A DNA stretch of 64,000 bases from Xenorhabdus japonica (GTDB lineage Bacteria; Pseudomonadota; Gammaproteobacteria; Enterobacterales; Enterobacteriaceae): NCBI RefSeq assembly GCF_900115195.1, contig NZ_FOVO01000017.1, positions 1-64,000 of the forward strand, read 5' to 3'. Shown here one piece after another: positions 27,514 through 37,345 of this stretch. Positions within the stretch are counted from its first letter, which is position 1, and every line of letters starts with the position of its first letter. Position numbers and translations under genes: made by a program. The notes under the pieces are model-generated. The model did not search any database, was not told the origin of the DNA, and saw nothing but the letters and a program-made list of their open reading frames with translations.

Positions 27514-30146
27514 TTATCACTCCCATTCATTACAGATATATTTTTCTGTAACCATTCTTCCAGATTACTGCCAAACCGCAGGCTACGCCATAACTGAAAA
27601 ATATTCTCCTCATGATGATAATTCAGCCTAACTTCACGTTTTTTATCTACCATAGGATTCACTCCGCTAATTTCTGAATGTAATGTCAAGATCCCTAAAT
27701 TATCGAGGGTAACATAGGCTTTTGAACGACTGATCTCCAAATAACGCAGCCAATCCATTGCCATACCTGCTGATAAGTCATTATTTCCTATAGAGTCAAC
27801 TGTATCCTTATCCAATCTCAGTGTCAGATAGCCTTCATTAGATATCCATCCTCGCGGAATAATCCAACGTCTATCATTAAATAATACGGGTAATTCACCG
27901 CTAATCCTCCCTGACATCGCTATTTGTTTAACTTTTAATACGCCAAACAACTTACTCAAACTCAGTTTATTAAACCGTAATACAGCAGCTTCTTTTTGTG
28001 GAATCTGTAATCGCTCTATGTCTAATTTACCATCCAGCATATCCACATTCACGTTAGTCAGTTTCAATGGCTGATTATCAGTTGGTGGATAGTAGCCCAA
28101 TAGATCAGCTGCTACATTTTGCATCTCAAACAACCCATTAATTGTTTTGATCCGCAACTGAACGGGAGATGCCAGCCCTAATTGCCATGTATGCTCTTGT
28201 AAACGCCAAGGTAAAATAAAATTCAGGCCATCAATTTCTCCATTTTTCAGCCACATACCTGCATCTTTTACCACCCAATGACCACCAGCACGCAATCCCT
28301 GTCCCTTTGCTGCCGAAAAAGCAGCTTGGGCATAAATATTTCCACCACGCACGGTAATACCCAAATCTGGCGGAATCAAGGATTGAAAGGCTAATAAAGA
28401 TTGTCTCGGCCAATGAGCTTTTCCTCTCAATCGCTCCCCATCCCAACGGCTATAAAATGGAATGGGACCAATACCCTTAGAATACAGCTTGCCATTCATT
28501 ATAAAATTATTCGGGGATTCTCCTGCAAGCGTGGCATTAAAATCAAAAGGAGGAAGAAAGCCTCCAGAGTGAAATTCTGTTTTCTGAACAGATAACTGTA
28601 AATCTCCGGTTAAGTTACAGCGATTTGCCGCACGCTCCCAAATTATCGGTTTGGTTAGTTTTAAACGCGGTACTTGCATCTTCACGAGGCCATACTGAAT
28701 AAGATCAAAGCCGGTATTTAATGCATCTACCGTTATCTGTGATTGGTTCCAACTTCCTTTACCCGCGATATCCCATTTGGCTTGCAACGGAGGTAAATTT
28801 CCACCTCCCCAATAACGCCAATTCCAATTCCCCTGATCGGGTATAAAATCTTTTGCAGAACCATCCATATGGAGTTTAAATTTCCCCCAATAACTGTCTT
28901 GTGCCGTCAAAATGGCCTGAAGACGGCCTGTAAAGCCATTACGAGTCAAATAAGTACCCGCCAAAGGTAACCGGGCTTCTTTGACCGTAAATGTTTCACT
29001 GATTTTCCCCCATGCCCTAAATAAAGCACCTGAACGAAAAGTAATTTTGGGGTCAACTAAAGGCCCTGTGACAACAGCAGGTAATGACATGGCCATCACC
29101 ATCTGACCACCATTCATTTGCCCAGTTAACTGAAATGGAATATGAGCGTTAGCTATATTGATTGGTGTCGGTTTTACGGAAAGAACAATATTGCCTTTAC
29201 CCTGATCATTTTGAGTGAGCAGATTAATACGCCCACTGACAGACATACCAAGCAAGCCTTTTTTCCATTGTTCAAGTGTAATATTCACCCCACCAGATAA
29301 TACTTGGTTAGCTTCTAACCATTGCCATTTACCATTAACTATCCGGAACTGCGTTTCGTCGAATGACCAAGGTAATTCTGCCAGCATCTGCTTATTTTTT
29401 TCTTCAATAACAGTGAGCAGCCCACTCTGCCCCTGCCATTTCAATACCAGTTGCAATGGATCCGGATATTGGCTCAGAGATAAGCGCGTTATAATTTGTC
29501 CTTGCTCTGGTAGCGTTGCAATATTCAAGGGCAATGTAATATTGCCATTCAGGGAAATCACCTGTTCAGGTAACTTGATAAAAAAACGCTGAATAATGAG
29601 ATCTTGTTTATCTGTAACATGCGCATTGAGTTCTAATTTCTCACCTTGATAAGAGAGTATTTGCCCCTGAGGTGATGAGATTAATTGGAGTTTACCAGCA
29701 AATTCCGTCCAAGGCGTGAGAGACAGACGATCAACAGTAAGATTAATCGAAGGTAGCGCGGATAATATCTCTTGAACAGATAATGGGGTCGATTGCTTTT
29801 CCCCGACAGGTAATTGCGCCAAACACTGACTTTGACTATCAATATTGGCAGCATGAATATTCCAGTAGCGATCTTCACTCTTTTCCTTGGATATTTCCCT
29901 GAATAAATACTCTACAGATAACCCTGAGGCATTGATCCACTCACACTCTTTTGCTTTTAATGATAGCTCATCTAACCATAATGTATTCTTTGCCCACCGA
30001 GGCTGGCTCAAAGAAAAAGTGACTCCCTGTGGTAACCAATGACTGGCAATCAATGGCAACCAGCGTGGAAGTGTATACCATCCCGACAGCGCCGATAAAG
30101 CCAGCAGTATCACTACCACTGCAAACACTTTGAGTATTTTTGCCAT
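27510..30146 (-). CDS. ydbH: YdbH, AsmA-like intermembrane phospholipid transport protein
   Basis: 878 residues (E. coli 879). One N-terminal membrane anchor (ILKVFAVVVILLALSALSGWY) and a long periplasmic beta-rich region of the AsmA-like/DUF748 kind. YdbH acts redundantly with TamB and YhdP in moving phospholipids to the outer membrane. First gene of ydbH-ynbE-ydbL, divergent from ldhA, as in E. coli. Confidence 0.96.
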   Translation of the reverse strand: MAKILKVFAVVVILLALSALSGWYTLPRWLPLIASHWLPQGVTFSLSQPRWAKNTLWLDELSLKAKECEWINASGLSVEYLFREISKEKSEDRYWNIHAANIDSQSQCLAQLPVGEKQSTPLSVQEILSALPSINLTVDRLSLTPWTEFAGKLQLISSPQGQILSYQGEKLELNAHVTDKQDLIIQRFFIKLPEQVISLNGNITLPLNIATLPEQGQIITRLSLSQYPDPLQLVLKWQGQSGLLTVIEEKNKQMLAELPWSFDETQFRIVNGKWQWLEANQVLSGGVNITLEQWKKGLLGMSVSGRINLLTQNDQGKGNIVLSVKPTPINIANAHIPFQLTGQMNGGQMVMAMSLPAVVTGPLVDPKITFRSGALFRAWGKISETFTVKEARLPLAGTYLTRNGFTGRLQAILTAQDSYWGKFKLHMDGSAKDFIPDQGNWNWRYWGGGNLPPLQAKWDIAGKGSWNQSQITVDALNTGFDLIQYGLVKMQVPRLKLTKPIIWERAANRCNLTGDLQLSVQKTEFHSGGFLPPFDFNATLAGESPNNFIMNGKLYSKGIGPIPFYSRWDGERLRGKAHWPRQSLLAFQSLIPPDLGITVRGGNIYAQAAFSAAKGQGLRAGGHWVVKDAGMWLKNGEIDGLNFILPWRLQEHTWQLGLASPVQLRIKTINGLFEMQNVAADLLGYYPPTDNQPLKLTNVNVDMLDGKLDIERLQIPQKEAAVLRFNKLSLSKLFGVLKVKQIAMSGRISGELPVLFNDRRWIIPRGWISNEGYLTLRLDKDTVDSIGNNDLSAGMAMDWLRYLEISRSKAYVTLDNLGILTLHSEISGVNPMVDKKREVRLNYHHEENIFQLWRSLRFGSNLEEWLQKNISVMNGSDK

Positions 30147-30399
30147 TAAATCCTTATCCCTTCTTTATCAACCTGAGAACAACTTCCTGTTATGATAATC
30201 TCATATCAGGTTCTAAGCCGGTTTATTATATAAGCTATTGCTGTGAATAGCTTATCAGGCGATTTATTCGAGTATAGCGAAAAATTAATGCTTAGAACCC
30301 TCAATAGACGTCATTATTGCCAGCAGTTTTGCAGCAAAGTGAATTCAATAATTGGTTCGGATGATTCTATAGTTACTGTATTATGGTGGAGATGTTGTT

Positions 30400-31395
30400 A
30401 TGAAATTAGTTGTTTACAGTACAAAGCAGTATGATCGTAAGCATTTTGAAATGCTCAACCAAAAACTTGGTTTTGGCTATCATATTGAGTTTTTTGATTT
30501 TCCCTTAAGTCCACAAACTGCCAAAAATGCCGTTGATGCGGATGCTATTTGTATCTTCGTCAATGATGATGGTGGGCGCGAAGTGCTGCAAGAATTGGCA
30601 GAGATGAACATCAAGGTCTTGGCATTACGCTGTGCCGGATTTAACAATGTAGATCTGGATGCAGCGAAAGAATTAGGTATTCAAGTTGTTCGAGTACCTG
30701 CTTATTCTCCTGAATCTGTTGCCGAACACACGGTTGGATTAATGTTATGCCTTAACCGACGTATTCACCGAGCTTACCAACGCACCCGCGATGCCAATTT
30801 TTCCCTTGAAGGATTAACTGGTTTCAATATGTATAAACGAACTGCGGGCATTATCGGAACGGGAAAAATCGGTCTTGCAACTTTACGGATTCTGAAAGGT
30901 TTCGGTATGCGTTTACTGGCACATGATCCCTACCCCAGTTCTGAAGCCTTGGGTATGGGTGTAGAATATGTGGACTTAGATACCCTATATGCTGAATCTG
31001 ATGTGATCTCCCTGCATTGCCCCATGACACCAGAAAATCATCACCTGTTGAATGAAACAGCATTCAGCAAAATGAAAGATGGCGTGATGATCATCAATAC
31101 CAGCCGAGGCGCTTTAATTGATTCCATTGCAGCCATTAATGCGCTGAAACAACAAAAGATTGGGGCATTGGGCATGGATGTTTATGAAAATGAAAGAGAT
31201 TTATTTTTTGAAGACAAATCAAATGATGTTATTCAAGATGATATCTTCCGCCGCTTATCTTCTTGCCATAATGTCCTGTTTACTGGTCATCAGGCATTCT
31301 TAACTGAAGAAGCATTAACCAGTATCAGTGAAACGACTTTGCAAAATATTCAGCAATTGATTTCCGGAAAAACTTGTCCGAATATTGTTGAATAA
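30400..31395 (+). CDS. ldhA: LdhA, fermentative D-lactate dehydrogenase
   Basis: 331 residues (E. coli 329). D-2-hydroxyacid dehydrogenase fold: substrate domain starting MKLVVYSTKQYDRKHFE, NAD-binding GIIGTGKIGLATLRIL (about residue 149), catalytic Arg in INTSRGALID, and His in FTGHQAFLTEEAL. It reduces pyruvate to D-lactate with NADH in fermentation. Start ATG has GGAG upstream. Same neighbourhood as E. coli (divergent from ydbH). Confidence 0.97.
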   Translation: MKLVVYSTKQYDRKHFEMLNQKLGFGYHIEFFDFPLSPQTAKNAVDADAICIFVNDDGGREVLQELAEMNIKVLALRCAGFNNVDLDAAKELGIQVVRVPAYSPESVAEHTVGLMLCLNRRIHRAYQRTRDANFSLEGLTGFNMYKRTAGIIGTGKIGLATLRILKGFGMRLLAHDPYPSSEALGMGVEYVDLDTLYAESDVISLHCPMTPENHHLLNETAFSKMKDGVMIINTSRGALIDSIAAINALKQQKIGALGMDVYENERDLFFEDKSNDVIQDDIFRRLSSCHNVLFTGHQAFLTEEALTSISETTLQNIQQLISGKTCPNIVE

Positions 31396-31477
31396 TCTTC
31401 AATATTTGGAAACCGTACGTGGCAGATTGCCCAGTATCAACTGGGTAATCGAAAAATACCAACGAATTCAAACAATA

Positions 31478-31499
31478 AAACCCCGCCAAGGCGAGGTTT
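31478..31499. terminator. Terminator shared by ldhA and the 27-codon ORF
   Basis: AAACC-C-CGCC-AA-GGCG-A-GGTTT. On the minus strand it is followed by TATTGTTT, a better U tract than on the plus strand. This supports a minus-strand transcript ending here. Confidence 0.85.
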
Positions 31500-31522
31500 A
31501 GGGTTAATTTTCTATTTTATTC

Positions 31523-31606
31523 TTATGACAACATAATTCCAATCATCAATGTTACTGTAATCCAAACCCCTACAAACGTTACATAGCTTATCCATCTGTT
31601 ATTCAT
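31523..31606 (-). CDS. 27-residue single-span membrane peptide
   Basis: ATG at 31606 follows GAGGGA at good spacing. The peptide begins MNNRWISYVTFVGVWITV and ends TLMIGIMLS: a charged N-terminus, then one hydrophobic span. A terminator with a minus-strand U tract lies 24 bases after the stop. Together these support a real small gene. It could be a small respiratory-complex subunit of the YnhF/CydH type, a type I or type V toxin-like peptide, or another small membrane protein. A GhoS-like gene lies upstream on the same strand, but with its own terminator between. Confidence 0.6.
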   Translation of the reverse strand: MNNRWISYVTFVGVWITVTLMIGIMLS

Positions 31607-32051
31607 TTTGCTTTCCCTCATTATCAAACAAACGTCCATAGCTGCACGGTAGTGGTCCTAACTGTCTGACATAGAAAAACGACAAACAGTAGTTCATATA
31701 TATTTGGTATGCAGCATAAGTTCCATACTAATATTTATTACAACAGGCATAAAATTAGCTAATTTGTTGTAATAATAAGACAATGCTTAGGTAATAAATG
31801 ACTTCATTCAAGATTGGGTTTTTCAATTTAATATACGAACTATGACAATATATAAGAAAAAACGTCCAAAGTGGAGAATTGTGGCAAATTAACAAATACT
31901 CTACGGAAGAAAATATTAACAATAGGCGTAGGTAGTTGTATAGAATAATGCTGATTGTAATGTTAAGTTATACATTGATTAATCCCTAATTAATATATTT
32001 CAGAAAATATCAACAGCAACATAAAAAAACTCTATATTTGATGGCAATAAA
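31607..32051. promoter_or_regulatory. Spacer between the GhoS-like gene and the 27-codon ORF
   Basis: About 445 AT-rich bases on the 5' side of the small ORF, cut off from the GhoS-like gene by a terminator. It should hold the small ORF's promoter and a long leader. No clear further gene; short frames lack ribosome sites. Confidence 0.4.
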
Positions 32052-32072
32052 AAACCCCACAAAGCGAGGTTT
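32052..32072 (-). terminator. Terminator of the GhoS-like gene
   Basis: On the minus strand AAACCTCG and TGGGGTTT pair (with G-U pairs) and run into TTTTATTG, 20 bases past the stop codon. Confidence 0.8.
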
Positions 32073-32091
32073 CTCTCATTGTTTTAATAAA

Positions 32092-32403
32092 TTACTCACC
32101 TGAACCAGATTCAGTACGCTGTTTTTCGGGATATAGCGATGCACTCCAGTTACTATAAGTACAGACGAATATCGAAGGATCTCTGTTTGAAAATGGCATA
32201 GCCATAGATTTGATTTTTTCCGCCAACTCAATAGATTCCATCGTCGAATTTCCGATATAAGTCCCACTAGGCAGGTGATGCCATTTTCCGTTAGGAAAAC
32301 GGATAGATTGACTGAATTGATTAGCCGTCATCCTTTTATGGAGTTTTTCATAACCGTCAGAACCAGTGCCATAAAGTTCCACGCGAATCAAATAACTTGC
32401 CAT
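32092..32403 (-). CDS. GhoS-like (DUF2622) small protein
   Basis: 103 residues. The pattern MASYLIRVELYGTGSDGYEK, LHKRM, then FPNGKWHHLPSGTYIGNST, resembles the DUF2622/GhoS family, whose E. coli member GhoS is the endoribonuclease antitoxin that cleaves ghoT mRNA in a type V toxin-antitoxin pair. Assignment is by remembered family pattern, not a search. Many family members are solo and uncharacterised. Ribosome site GGAAAG lies just before the ATG. The C-terminal tail is polar (KQRTESGSGE). Confidence 0.5.
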   Translation of the reverse strand: MASYLIRVELYGTGSDGYEKLHKRMTANQFSQSIRFPNGKWHHLPSGTYIGNSTMESIELAEKIKSMAMPFSNRDPSIFVCTYSNWSASLYPEKQRTESGSGE

Positions 32404-32731
32404 TTTTCTTTCCTTGTTTTGACTATTGCCTTGTTATGACTATTGAACAAACAAGTTATCAGTTTTGCTTTATTATTTAAAGTCAGAAAAATGAGAAAAA
32501 AATCCGATACTTATAGCAATTTCAGTGCTAGCGCACTAATGTCTCTGGAATTAATATTCTAATAAGAGTGAATTACATACGGTATGAATCTAATACATTA
32601 AATCAAATGTGGAATAGGTAATCTTTGAAAAGTGCCATCAAGAGTAACCTCTTTGTTCTTCTTCATAGCACTTTTCAGTTTATTAGCAGCAAAGTCCCTT
32701 TTAGATAAATTAATTTATATCAAAAAAATAA
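32404..32731. other. 328-base spacer downstream of ycgN
   Basis: It contains a 9-bp inverted pair GAAAAGTGC / GCACTTTTC (32627-32635 and 32668-32676 approximately) with a smaller AAGAG/CTCTT hairpin inside, on either strand. On the minus strand a 22-codon frame MKKNKEVTLDGTFQRLPIPH (ATG 32666, stop 32598) sits inside a longer open stretch without a ribosome site; it may be a remnant of a lost gene. Confidence 0.35.
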
Positions 32732-33175
32732 CTATTCTGGTCTTAAGATATGGTCTTCCCAATTCACCACATCCGCTTCACGTACAGCAATATGCCTAAC
32801 AGAAATAAGCTCCACATGCATTGCCGATTTTGAACCTCTGACCAATGGATGCCACGGAAGAAGTTTTCTCCCCTCACCAACCAGACGATAAGCACATGTC
32901 TTTGGCAACCATTCAAAAGTATTCATGTTCTCACGGGTCAATTTGATACAGTCAGGTTCGTATCTGAAACGATCCTCATAATTCTTGCACTGGCAGGTTT
33001 TAATATTCAGTTGATTGCAGGCAACATTAGTGAAATAAATTTCATCTGTATCCTCATCCATCAACTTATGCAGGCAACACTGGCCACAGCCATCACATAG
33101 AGCTTCCCACTCTTGGTCTGTCATTTGTTCTAGGGTTTTCACCTGCCAGAAAGGTTGAGACATAATTTCTGTCAT
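32732..33175 (-). CDS. ycgN: YcgN, Cys-rich UPF0260 protein
   Basis: 147 residues (E. coli 153), very similar throughout. Conserved Cys motifs: [20 protein letters not shown] and [17 protein letters not shown], then PDCIKL and PKTCAYRL. This is the CxxCxxCC-type zinc/iron-sulfur-cluster-like signature of the family. Function unknown. Nine bases after ycgM; last gene of ycgL-mltB-ycgM-ycgN. Confidence 0.95.
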   Translation of the reverse strand: MTEIMSQPFWQVKTLEQMTDQEWEALCDGCGQCCLHKLMDEDTDEIYFTNVACNQLNIKTCQCKNYEDRFRYEPDCIKLTRENMNTFEWLPKTCAYRLVGEGRKLLPWHPLVRGSKSAMHVELISVRHIAVREADVVNWEDHILRPE

Positions 33176-33184
33176 TCCTCGTGG

Positions 33185-33841
33185 TTAAATCACTCTGGTT
33201 GTCAAAACGTGTTCATTGAGAGAAACGTTTAATACATCACCAGATTGTAGTGGCCCTACGCCTTCGGGTGTTCCCGTCAAGATAATATCGCCCGGGCGCA
33301 AGGTAAAAAAGCGTGACATATAGCTAATCAACGGAATGATAGGCGTTCGCATGTCACTCGTATTGCCGTTTTGGCGCAATTCGCCATTTACAGCCAAAGA
33401 AAGCTGGATATTTTGTGGATCTTCAAAAGCACTAACTGGAATAAACCCTGATATCGGGCATGATCTGTCAAATGCTTTGCTTTTTTCCCAAGGCTGTCCT
33501 GATTGTTTAAATACACGCTGCAAATCACGTAATGTCAAATCCAGTGCAACTGCAAAGCCTGCAATCGCCTGACTGACTCGCTCTTCATTGGCATTCTTGA
33601 GTGTCGAACCAATCAAGACTGCCAATTCTATTTCGTGGTGCACAGAACCCAATTCCTGCGGGATAAAAATAGGTTGACATAGATCACACAGCGCCGTTTC
33701 AGGTTTGATGAATATCACCGGCTCTTCAGTGGATTGGGAGCCCATCTCTTTCATATGCTTGTCATAATTACTGCCGACACAAACAACTTTATTAGCAGGA
33801 AAATCCAACAATACGCCCTGCCAATCCCGATGCTGGTACAT
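33185..33841 (-). CDS. ycgM: YcgM, fumarylacetoacetate hydrolase (FAH) family protein
   Basis: 218 residues (E. coli 219). FAH-fold metal site residues are in GSVHHEIELAVLIG (E-x-E type) and in LDLTLRD. Also present: KAFDRSCPISGF, and GDIILTGTPEGVGPL near the C-terminus. Family members hydrolyse or decarboxylate C-C bonds in 2-oxo acids; oxaloacetate tautomerase or decarboxylase activity is known for close relatives. Same neighbourhood as E. coli. Confidence 0.94.
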   Translation of the reverse strand: MYQHRDWQGVLLDFPANKVVCVGSNYDKHMKEMGSQSTEEPVIFIKPETALCDLCQPIFIPQELGSVHHEIELAVLIGSTLKNANEERVSQAIAGFAVALDLTLRDLQRVFKQSGQPWEKSKAFDRSCPISGFIPVSAFEDPQNIQLSLAVNGELRQNGNTSDMRTPIIPLISYMSRFFTLRPGDIILTGTPEGVGPLQSGDVLNVSLNEHVLTTRVI

Positions 33842-33908
33842 AACATTCTTCCTTTATCTTGTATTCAAACCCGATAATCTCAAATTGGATACTTTCAAGA
33901 TCCGATTT

Positions 33909-35006
33909 TCAGTGAGTGAGGAAATTAGTACTTTGCTTAATGCCGTCCGCCATCATACCAACACTGAGTGCAAAATAGTAAGAACGATTCCAATGCATGA
34001 TAGTGCGGAAATTTTGTGTTACCCAGAATGCTCGGTGTTCCGGATCATCAGTAATGACTATCCAACCTTTAGTATTTACAGGCAGATTAGCAAAATGCGG
34101 GGATGAAATCCCCAATGCCTGCCATTGGGCAATGGTTTTTCTCTGTACGGGTTTAATGCCTTCCAATGCGGTATTAAAGCCGGCGGGTAACGAAATGGCA
34201 TATCCCCAGGGTAAATCTTGTTGCCACCCTTCCTTATGCAGATAATTGGCAGTCGAGGCAAAAACATCCTCTTTATTATTCCAAATATCAATTTTGCCAT
34301 CATCATCACCATCAGCCCCATACGTTAAATAAGATGTCGGCATGAATTGACTTTGCCCCATGGCACCTGCCCAAGAGCCTTTTAGCGTTTGATTTTCATT
34401 GATATATTGATTTTCAATTATTGTTAACGCTGCCAATAACTGTTTTATAAAAAACGCTTCCCGACGTCCCTCAAAAGCCAAAGTGGATAATGCCGAAATG
34501 ACATCTTCTTTTCCCTGAATTTTCCCAAAACCACTTTCTAAACCCCACAGAGCAACAATGTAGGCTTTGGGTATACCGTATTCGCGGCTTATCCTTTCTA
34601 ACTGAGGTTTATTGTCTTCGTATTGTTTGGCACCCTGTTCGATCTTCCAGGCTGGCAAGGCGCGCTTTAAGTAATCATCCAGAGTGACTTTTTTTTCTGG
34701 CTGGTTACGATCAGATTTAATGACACGCGGAATAAAATGGATATTGGCAAATGCCCGATCCAAAGTTTTTTCACTGATTCCTTTCTCCCGAGCTTGCTGT
34801 CTCAGCAAAGCCACATAAGCAGGAAACTGTGATGGCTCACGGGAATTCAATGGAAAATCGTGCCCCAGTACCCTGATTTCTGCTTGAGATAACGAAGTCA
34901 GCATGGATTGATTATACAATTGTTTGCTATTTGATTTACTACTTGATGTACCACACCCCACCAACAGAGTTGCTGTCAATAAAGTTAGCCCAGTGATTAA
35001 TTTCAT
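33909..35006 (-). CDS. MltB-family lipoprotein lytic murein transglycosylase
   Basis: 365 residues. Signal with lipobox LLVGC (Cys18), Ser/Lys linker, then the SLT_3 catalytic domain with the catalytic Glu in LWGLESGFGKIQG (E157) and the motifs GSWAGAMGQSQFMPTSY and DGDDDGKIDIW. It cleaves peptidoglycan glycan strands to 1,6-anhydro products in the periplasm. It sits between ycgL and ycgM, not at the E. coli mltB locus, so I give no symbol; it may be a paralogue. Confidence 0.92.
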   Translation of the reverse strand: MKLITGLTLLTATLLVGCGTSSSKSNSKQLYNQSMLTSLSQAEIRVLGHDFPLNSREPSQFPAYVALLRQQAREKGISEKTLDRAFANIHFIPRVIKSDRNQPEKKVTLDDYLKRALPAWKIEQGAKQYEDNKPQLERISREYGIPKAYIVALWGLESGFGKIQGKEDVISALSTLAFEGRREAFFIKQLLAALTIIENQYINENQTLKGSWAGAMGQSQFMPTSYLTYGADGDDDGKIDIWNNKEDVFASTANYLHKEGWQQDLPWGYAISLPAGFNTALEGIKPVQRKTIAQWQALGISSPHFANLPVNTKGWIVITDDPEHRAFWVTQNFRTIMHWNRSYYFALSVGMMADGIKQSTNFLTH

Positions 35007-35057
35007 AAATCAGCTCCTCAATTCTGGATCAGCTCAGGATCAGGCCGTCGCCAACAA

Positions 35058-35348
35058 TTATTGTTGCTTGGATAGCTTATTTGAAGCCAAATGTTCATTG
35101 ATCAAACTTTCTACAGACGGTGGTACTTGCAGGTAAAAACCTTGTTCATTCAATGCGGTTTTTACTTTTTCAATATCAGCATTCGCTAATTTTTTTCTTT
35201 CAGATAATGAAATCATCATTGAATATTGAGATTCCCCAAATGCCTTTAACAGATCTTCAGGAACGCGTGAAAAATCACCTTTTTTTTCAATATACAGATA
35301 TGTTTGGTCACGTTTTGAACTTTTGTAGATTACACAAATCATTGTCAT
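35058..35348 (-). CDS. ycgL: YcgL-family protein
   Basis: 96 residues (E. coli about 97-108). [20 protein letters not shown], then [14 protein letters not shown] and [19 protein letters not shown] are the conserved core. Cytoplasmic, of unknown function, consistently found beside minCDE. Divergent from minC. Confidence 0.94.
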   Translation of the reverse strand: MTMICVIYKSSKRDQTYLYIEKKGDFSRVPEDLLKAFGESQYSMMISLSERKKLANADIEKVKTALNEQGFYLQVPPSVESLINEHLASNKLSKQQ

Positions 35349-35502
35349 AAACTCTTTTAAATTAACTCTGCGACTTGCTTGAATAATTCACTAACTATAA
35401 CATGCTTATTATATTTAAGAATATCGTCTCCCAGAGACGGTTCTAGGAAAATGTTAGTGTAAACTACTTTGGGAAACTTAACCTTGCTGAGTCAAAATAT
35501 CG

Positions 35503-36186
35503 ATGTCACAATCGCCAATTGAGCTAAAAGGCAGTAATTTTACGCTTTCGGTCGTTCACTTGTATGATGATCAGCCGGAAGTTATTCATAGAGCCATGCA
35601 GGAAAAAATGGAACAAGCACCTGAATTCCTGAAAAATGCTCCCATTGTTATCAATATATCAGCTCTCCCTGTTGGTGCAGATCTTCCTGCACTCCACCGA
35701 GCTATTGAATCAGTTGGGTTACGCATTGTTGGTTTCAGTGGTTGTCAAAATGAAGAACAACGAAACATTGTTCTAAAATCAGAACTTCCTTTATTGAAAG
35801 AAGGTAAAAGTCAGAAAGTTCTTACACAAGAAAATAAACCCACCGAACCTATTTTCAAAAAAACTCGTATAATTAATACACCTGTTCGTTCAGGACAAAG
35901 AATTTATGCGCCAAACAGTGACCTCATTGTGACAAATAATGTGAGTGCTGGTGCAGAATTAATCGCTGATGGAAATATTCATATATATGGTGTGCTGCGT
36001 GGACGAGTATTGGCAGGCGCATCTGGTGATCAAGAAAGCCAGATTTTCTGCACCCATTTAAACGCTGAACTCACCTCTATTGCAGGTCAATATTGGATCA
36101 GCGAAAAAATCCCGGAGAGTTTTGTTGGTAAAGCAGCGAAATTACGTCTGGTGAACAATGAATTAACTATTGAAACCTTAGTCTAG
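35503..36186 (+). CDS. minC: MinC, septum-site inhibitor of FtsZ
   Basis: 227 residues (E. coli 231). N-terminal FtsZ-inhibiting domain, then a short variable linker (about 105-125). The C-terminal beta-helix ([35 protein letters not shown]) dimerises and binds MinD. First gene of minCDE; minD starts 24 bases downstream. Confidence 0.97.
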   Translation: MSQSPIELKGSNFTLSVVHLYDDQPEVIHRAMQEKMEQAPEFLKNAPIVINISALPVGADLPALHRAIESVGLRIVGFSGCQNEEQRNIVLKSELPLLKEGKSQKVLTQENKPTEPIFKKTRIINTPVRSGQRIYAPNSDLIVTNNVSAGAELIADGNIHIYGVLRGRVLAGASGDQESQIFCTHLNAELTSIAGQYWISEKIPESFVGKAAKLRLVNNELTIETLV

Positions 36187-36209
36187 CCCTTATAACAAGG
36201 AATCGCTTC

Positions 36210-37037
36210 ATGGCACGCATTATTGTTGTTACATCTGGTAAAGGTGGCGTTGGCAAAACCACTTCAAGCGCGGCCATTGCTACCGGTCTCGCCCAAAGAG
36301 GAAAAAAAACCGTCGTTATCGATTTTGATATCGGCTTACGAAACCTCGACCTAATTATGGGCTGTGAACGCCGAGTGGTTTTTGACTTCGTGAATGTCAT
36401 TCAAGGTGATGCCAGTTTGAATCAAGCACTTATCAAAGATAAGCGAACAGAAAATCTATACATTCTGCCCGCCTCCCAGACCCGTGATAAAGAAGCCCTC
36501 ACCCGAGATGGCGTCGAGAAGATTCTGAATGAATTGGATCAACAGGGATTTGATTTCATTATCTGTGATTCACCTGCAGGTATTGAAAGCGGCGCATTGA
36601 TGGCACTCTACTTTGCCGATGAAGCAATTATTACAACAAATCCGGAAGTTTCTTCTGTTCGTGACTCTGATCGTATTTTAGGTATTTTGGCGTCCAAATC
36701 ACGCCGTGCAGAGCAAAGTAATGATCCTATCAAGGAGCATCTTCTACTTACACGTTATAACCCAGGACGCGTAAACCGTGGTGATATGCTGAGCATGGAA
36801 GATGTACTGGAAATTCTGTGTATCCCTTTGCTTGGTGTCATTCCAGAAGATCAATCTGTTCTCCGCTCATCCAACCAAGGAGAACCCGTCATTTTGGACA
36901 AAGATTCTGACGCGGGTAAAGCATACGAAGATACTGTTTTACGTTTACTCGGTGAAGAACGGCCTTTTCGTTTCATCGAAGAAGAAAAAAAAGGCTTTTT
37001 AAAACGCCTGTTGGGGGGTAACGCATGGCTTTGTTAG
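36210..37037 (+). CDS. minD: MinD, membrane ATPase; C-terminus extended by five residues
   Basis: 275 residues. Deviant Walker [12 protein letters not shown] (residues 10-20, signature Lys present), and the membrane-targeting helix [15 protein letters not shown]. coli MinD stops at that Gly-Gly (270 residues). Here a run of six G (37013-37018) shifts past the TAA and adds NAWLC before a TAG at 37035-37037, overlapping minE by 13 bases. With seven G the protein would end at the usual place. The change may be a sequencing slip, or real. Confidence 0.96.
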   Translation: MARIIVVTSGKGGVGKTTSSAAIATGLAQRGKKTVVIDFDIGLRNLDLIMGCERRVVFDFVNVIQGDASLNQALIKDKRTENLYILPASQTRDKEALTRDGVEKILNELDQQGFDFIICDSPAGIESGALMALYFADEAIITTNPEVSSVRDSDRILGILASKSRRAEQSNDPIKEHLLLTRYNPGRVNRGDMLSMEDVLEILCIPLLGVIPEDQSVLRSSNQGEPVILDKDSDAGKAYEDTVLRLLGEERPFRFIEEEKKGFLKRLLGGNAWLC

Positions 37038-37294
37038 ATTTCTTCCTGTCGAGAAAAAAACCGACAGCCAATATCGCCAAGGAGCGGCTACAAATCATCG
37101 TGGCAGAACGGCGCCGTGGTGACTCTGAGCCTGCCTATTTGCCCGAAATGAAACGGGATATTCTGGCTGTAATTTGTAAATATGTACAAATCGATCCAGA
37201 TATGCTTTCTGTACAGTTTGAGCAAAAAAATGATGACATCTCTGTACTGGAACTTAATGTAACATTACCTGAGGTTGAGGAATCGCCAAAATAA
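37025..37294 (+). CDS. minE: MinE, topological specificity factor
   Basis: 89 residues (E. coli 88). N-terminal membrane-binding segment [12 protein letters not shown], anti-MinCD helix/strand region [17 protein letters not shown], then the topological domain. It stimulates MinD ATPase to drive pole-to-pole oscillation. It begins inside the extended minD frame (13-base overlap). Confidence 0.97.
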   Translation: MALLDFFLSRKKPTANIAKERLQIIVAERRRGDSEPAYLPEMKRDILAVICKYVQIDPDMLSVQFEQKNDDISVLELNVTLPEVEESPK

Positions 37295-37345
37295 CAGCCT
37301 CAAATGGCGCTATTTAATTTAAAACGGTGATTTTTCAAGAATAAT

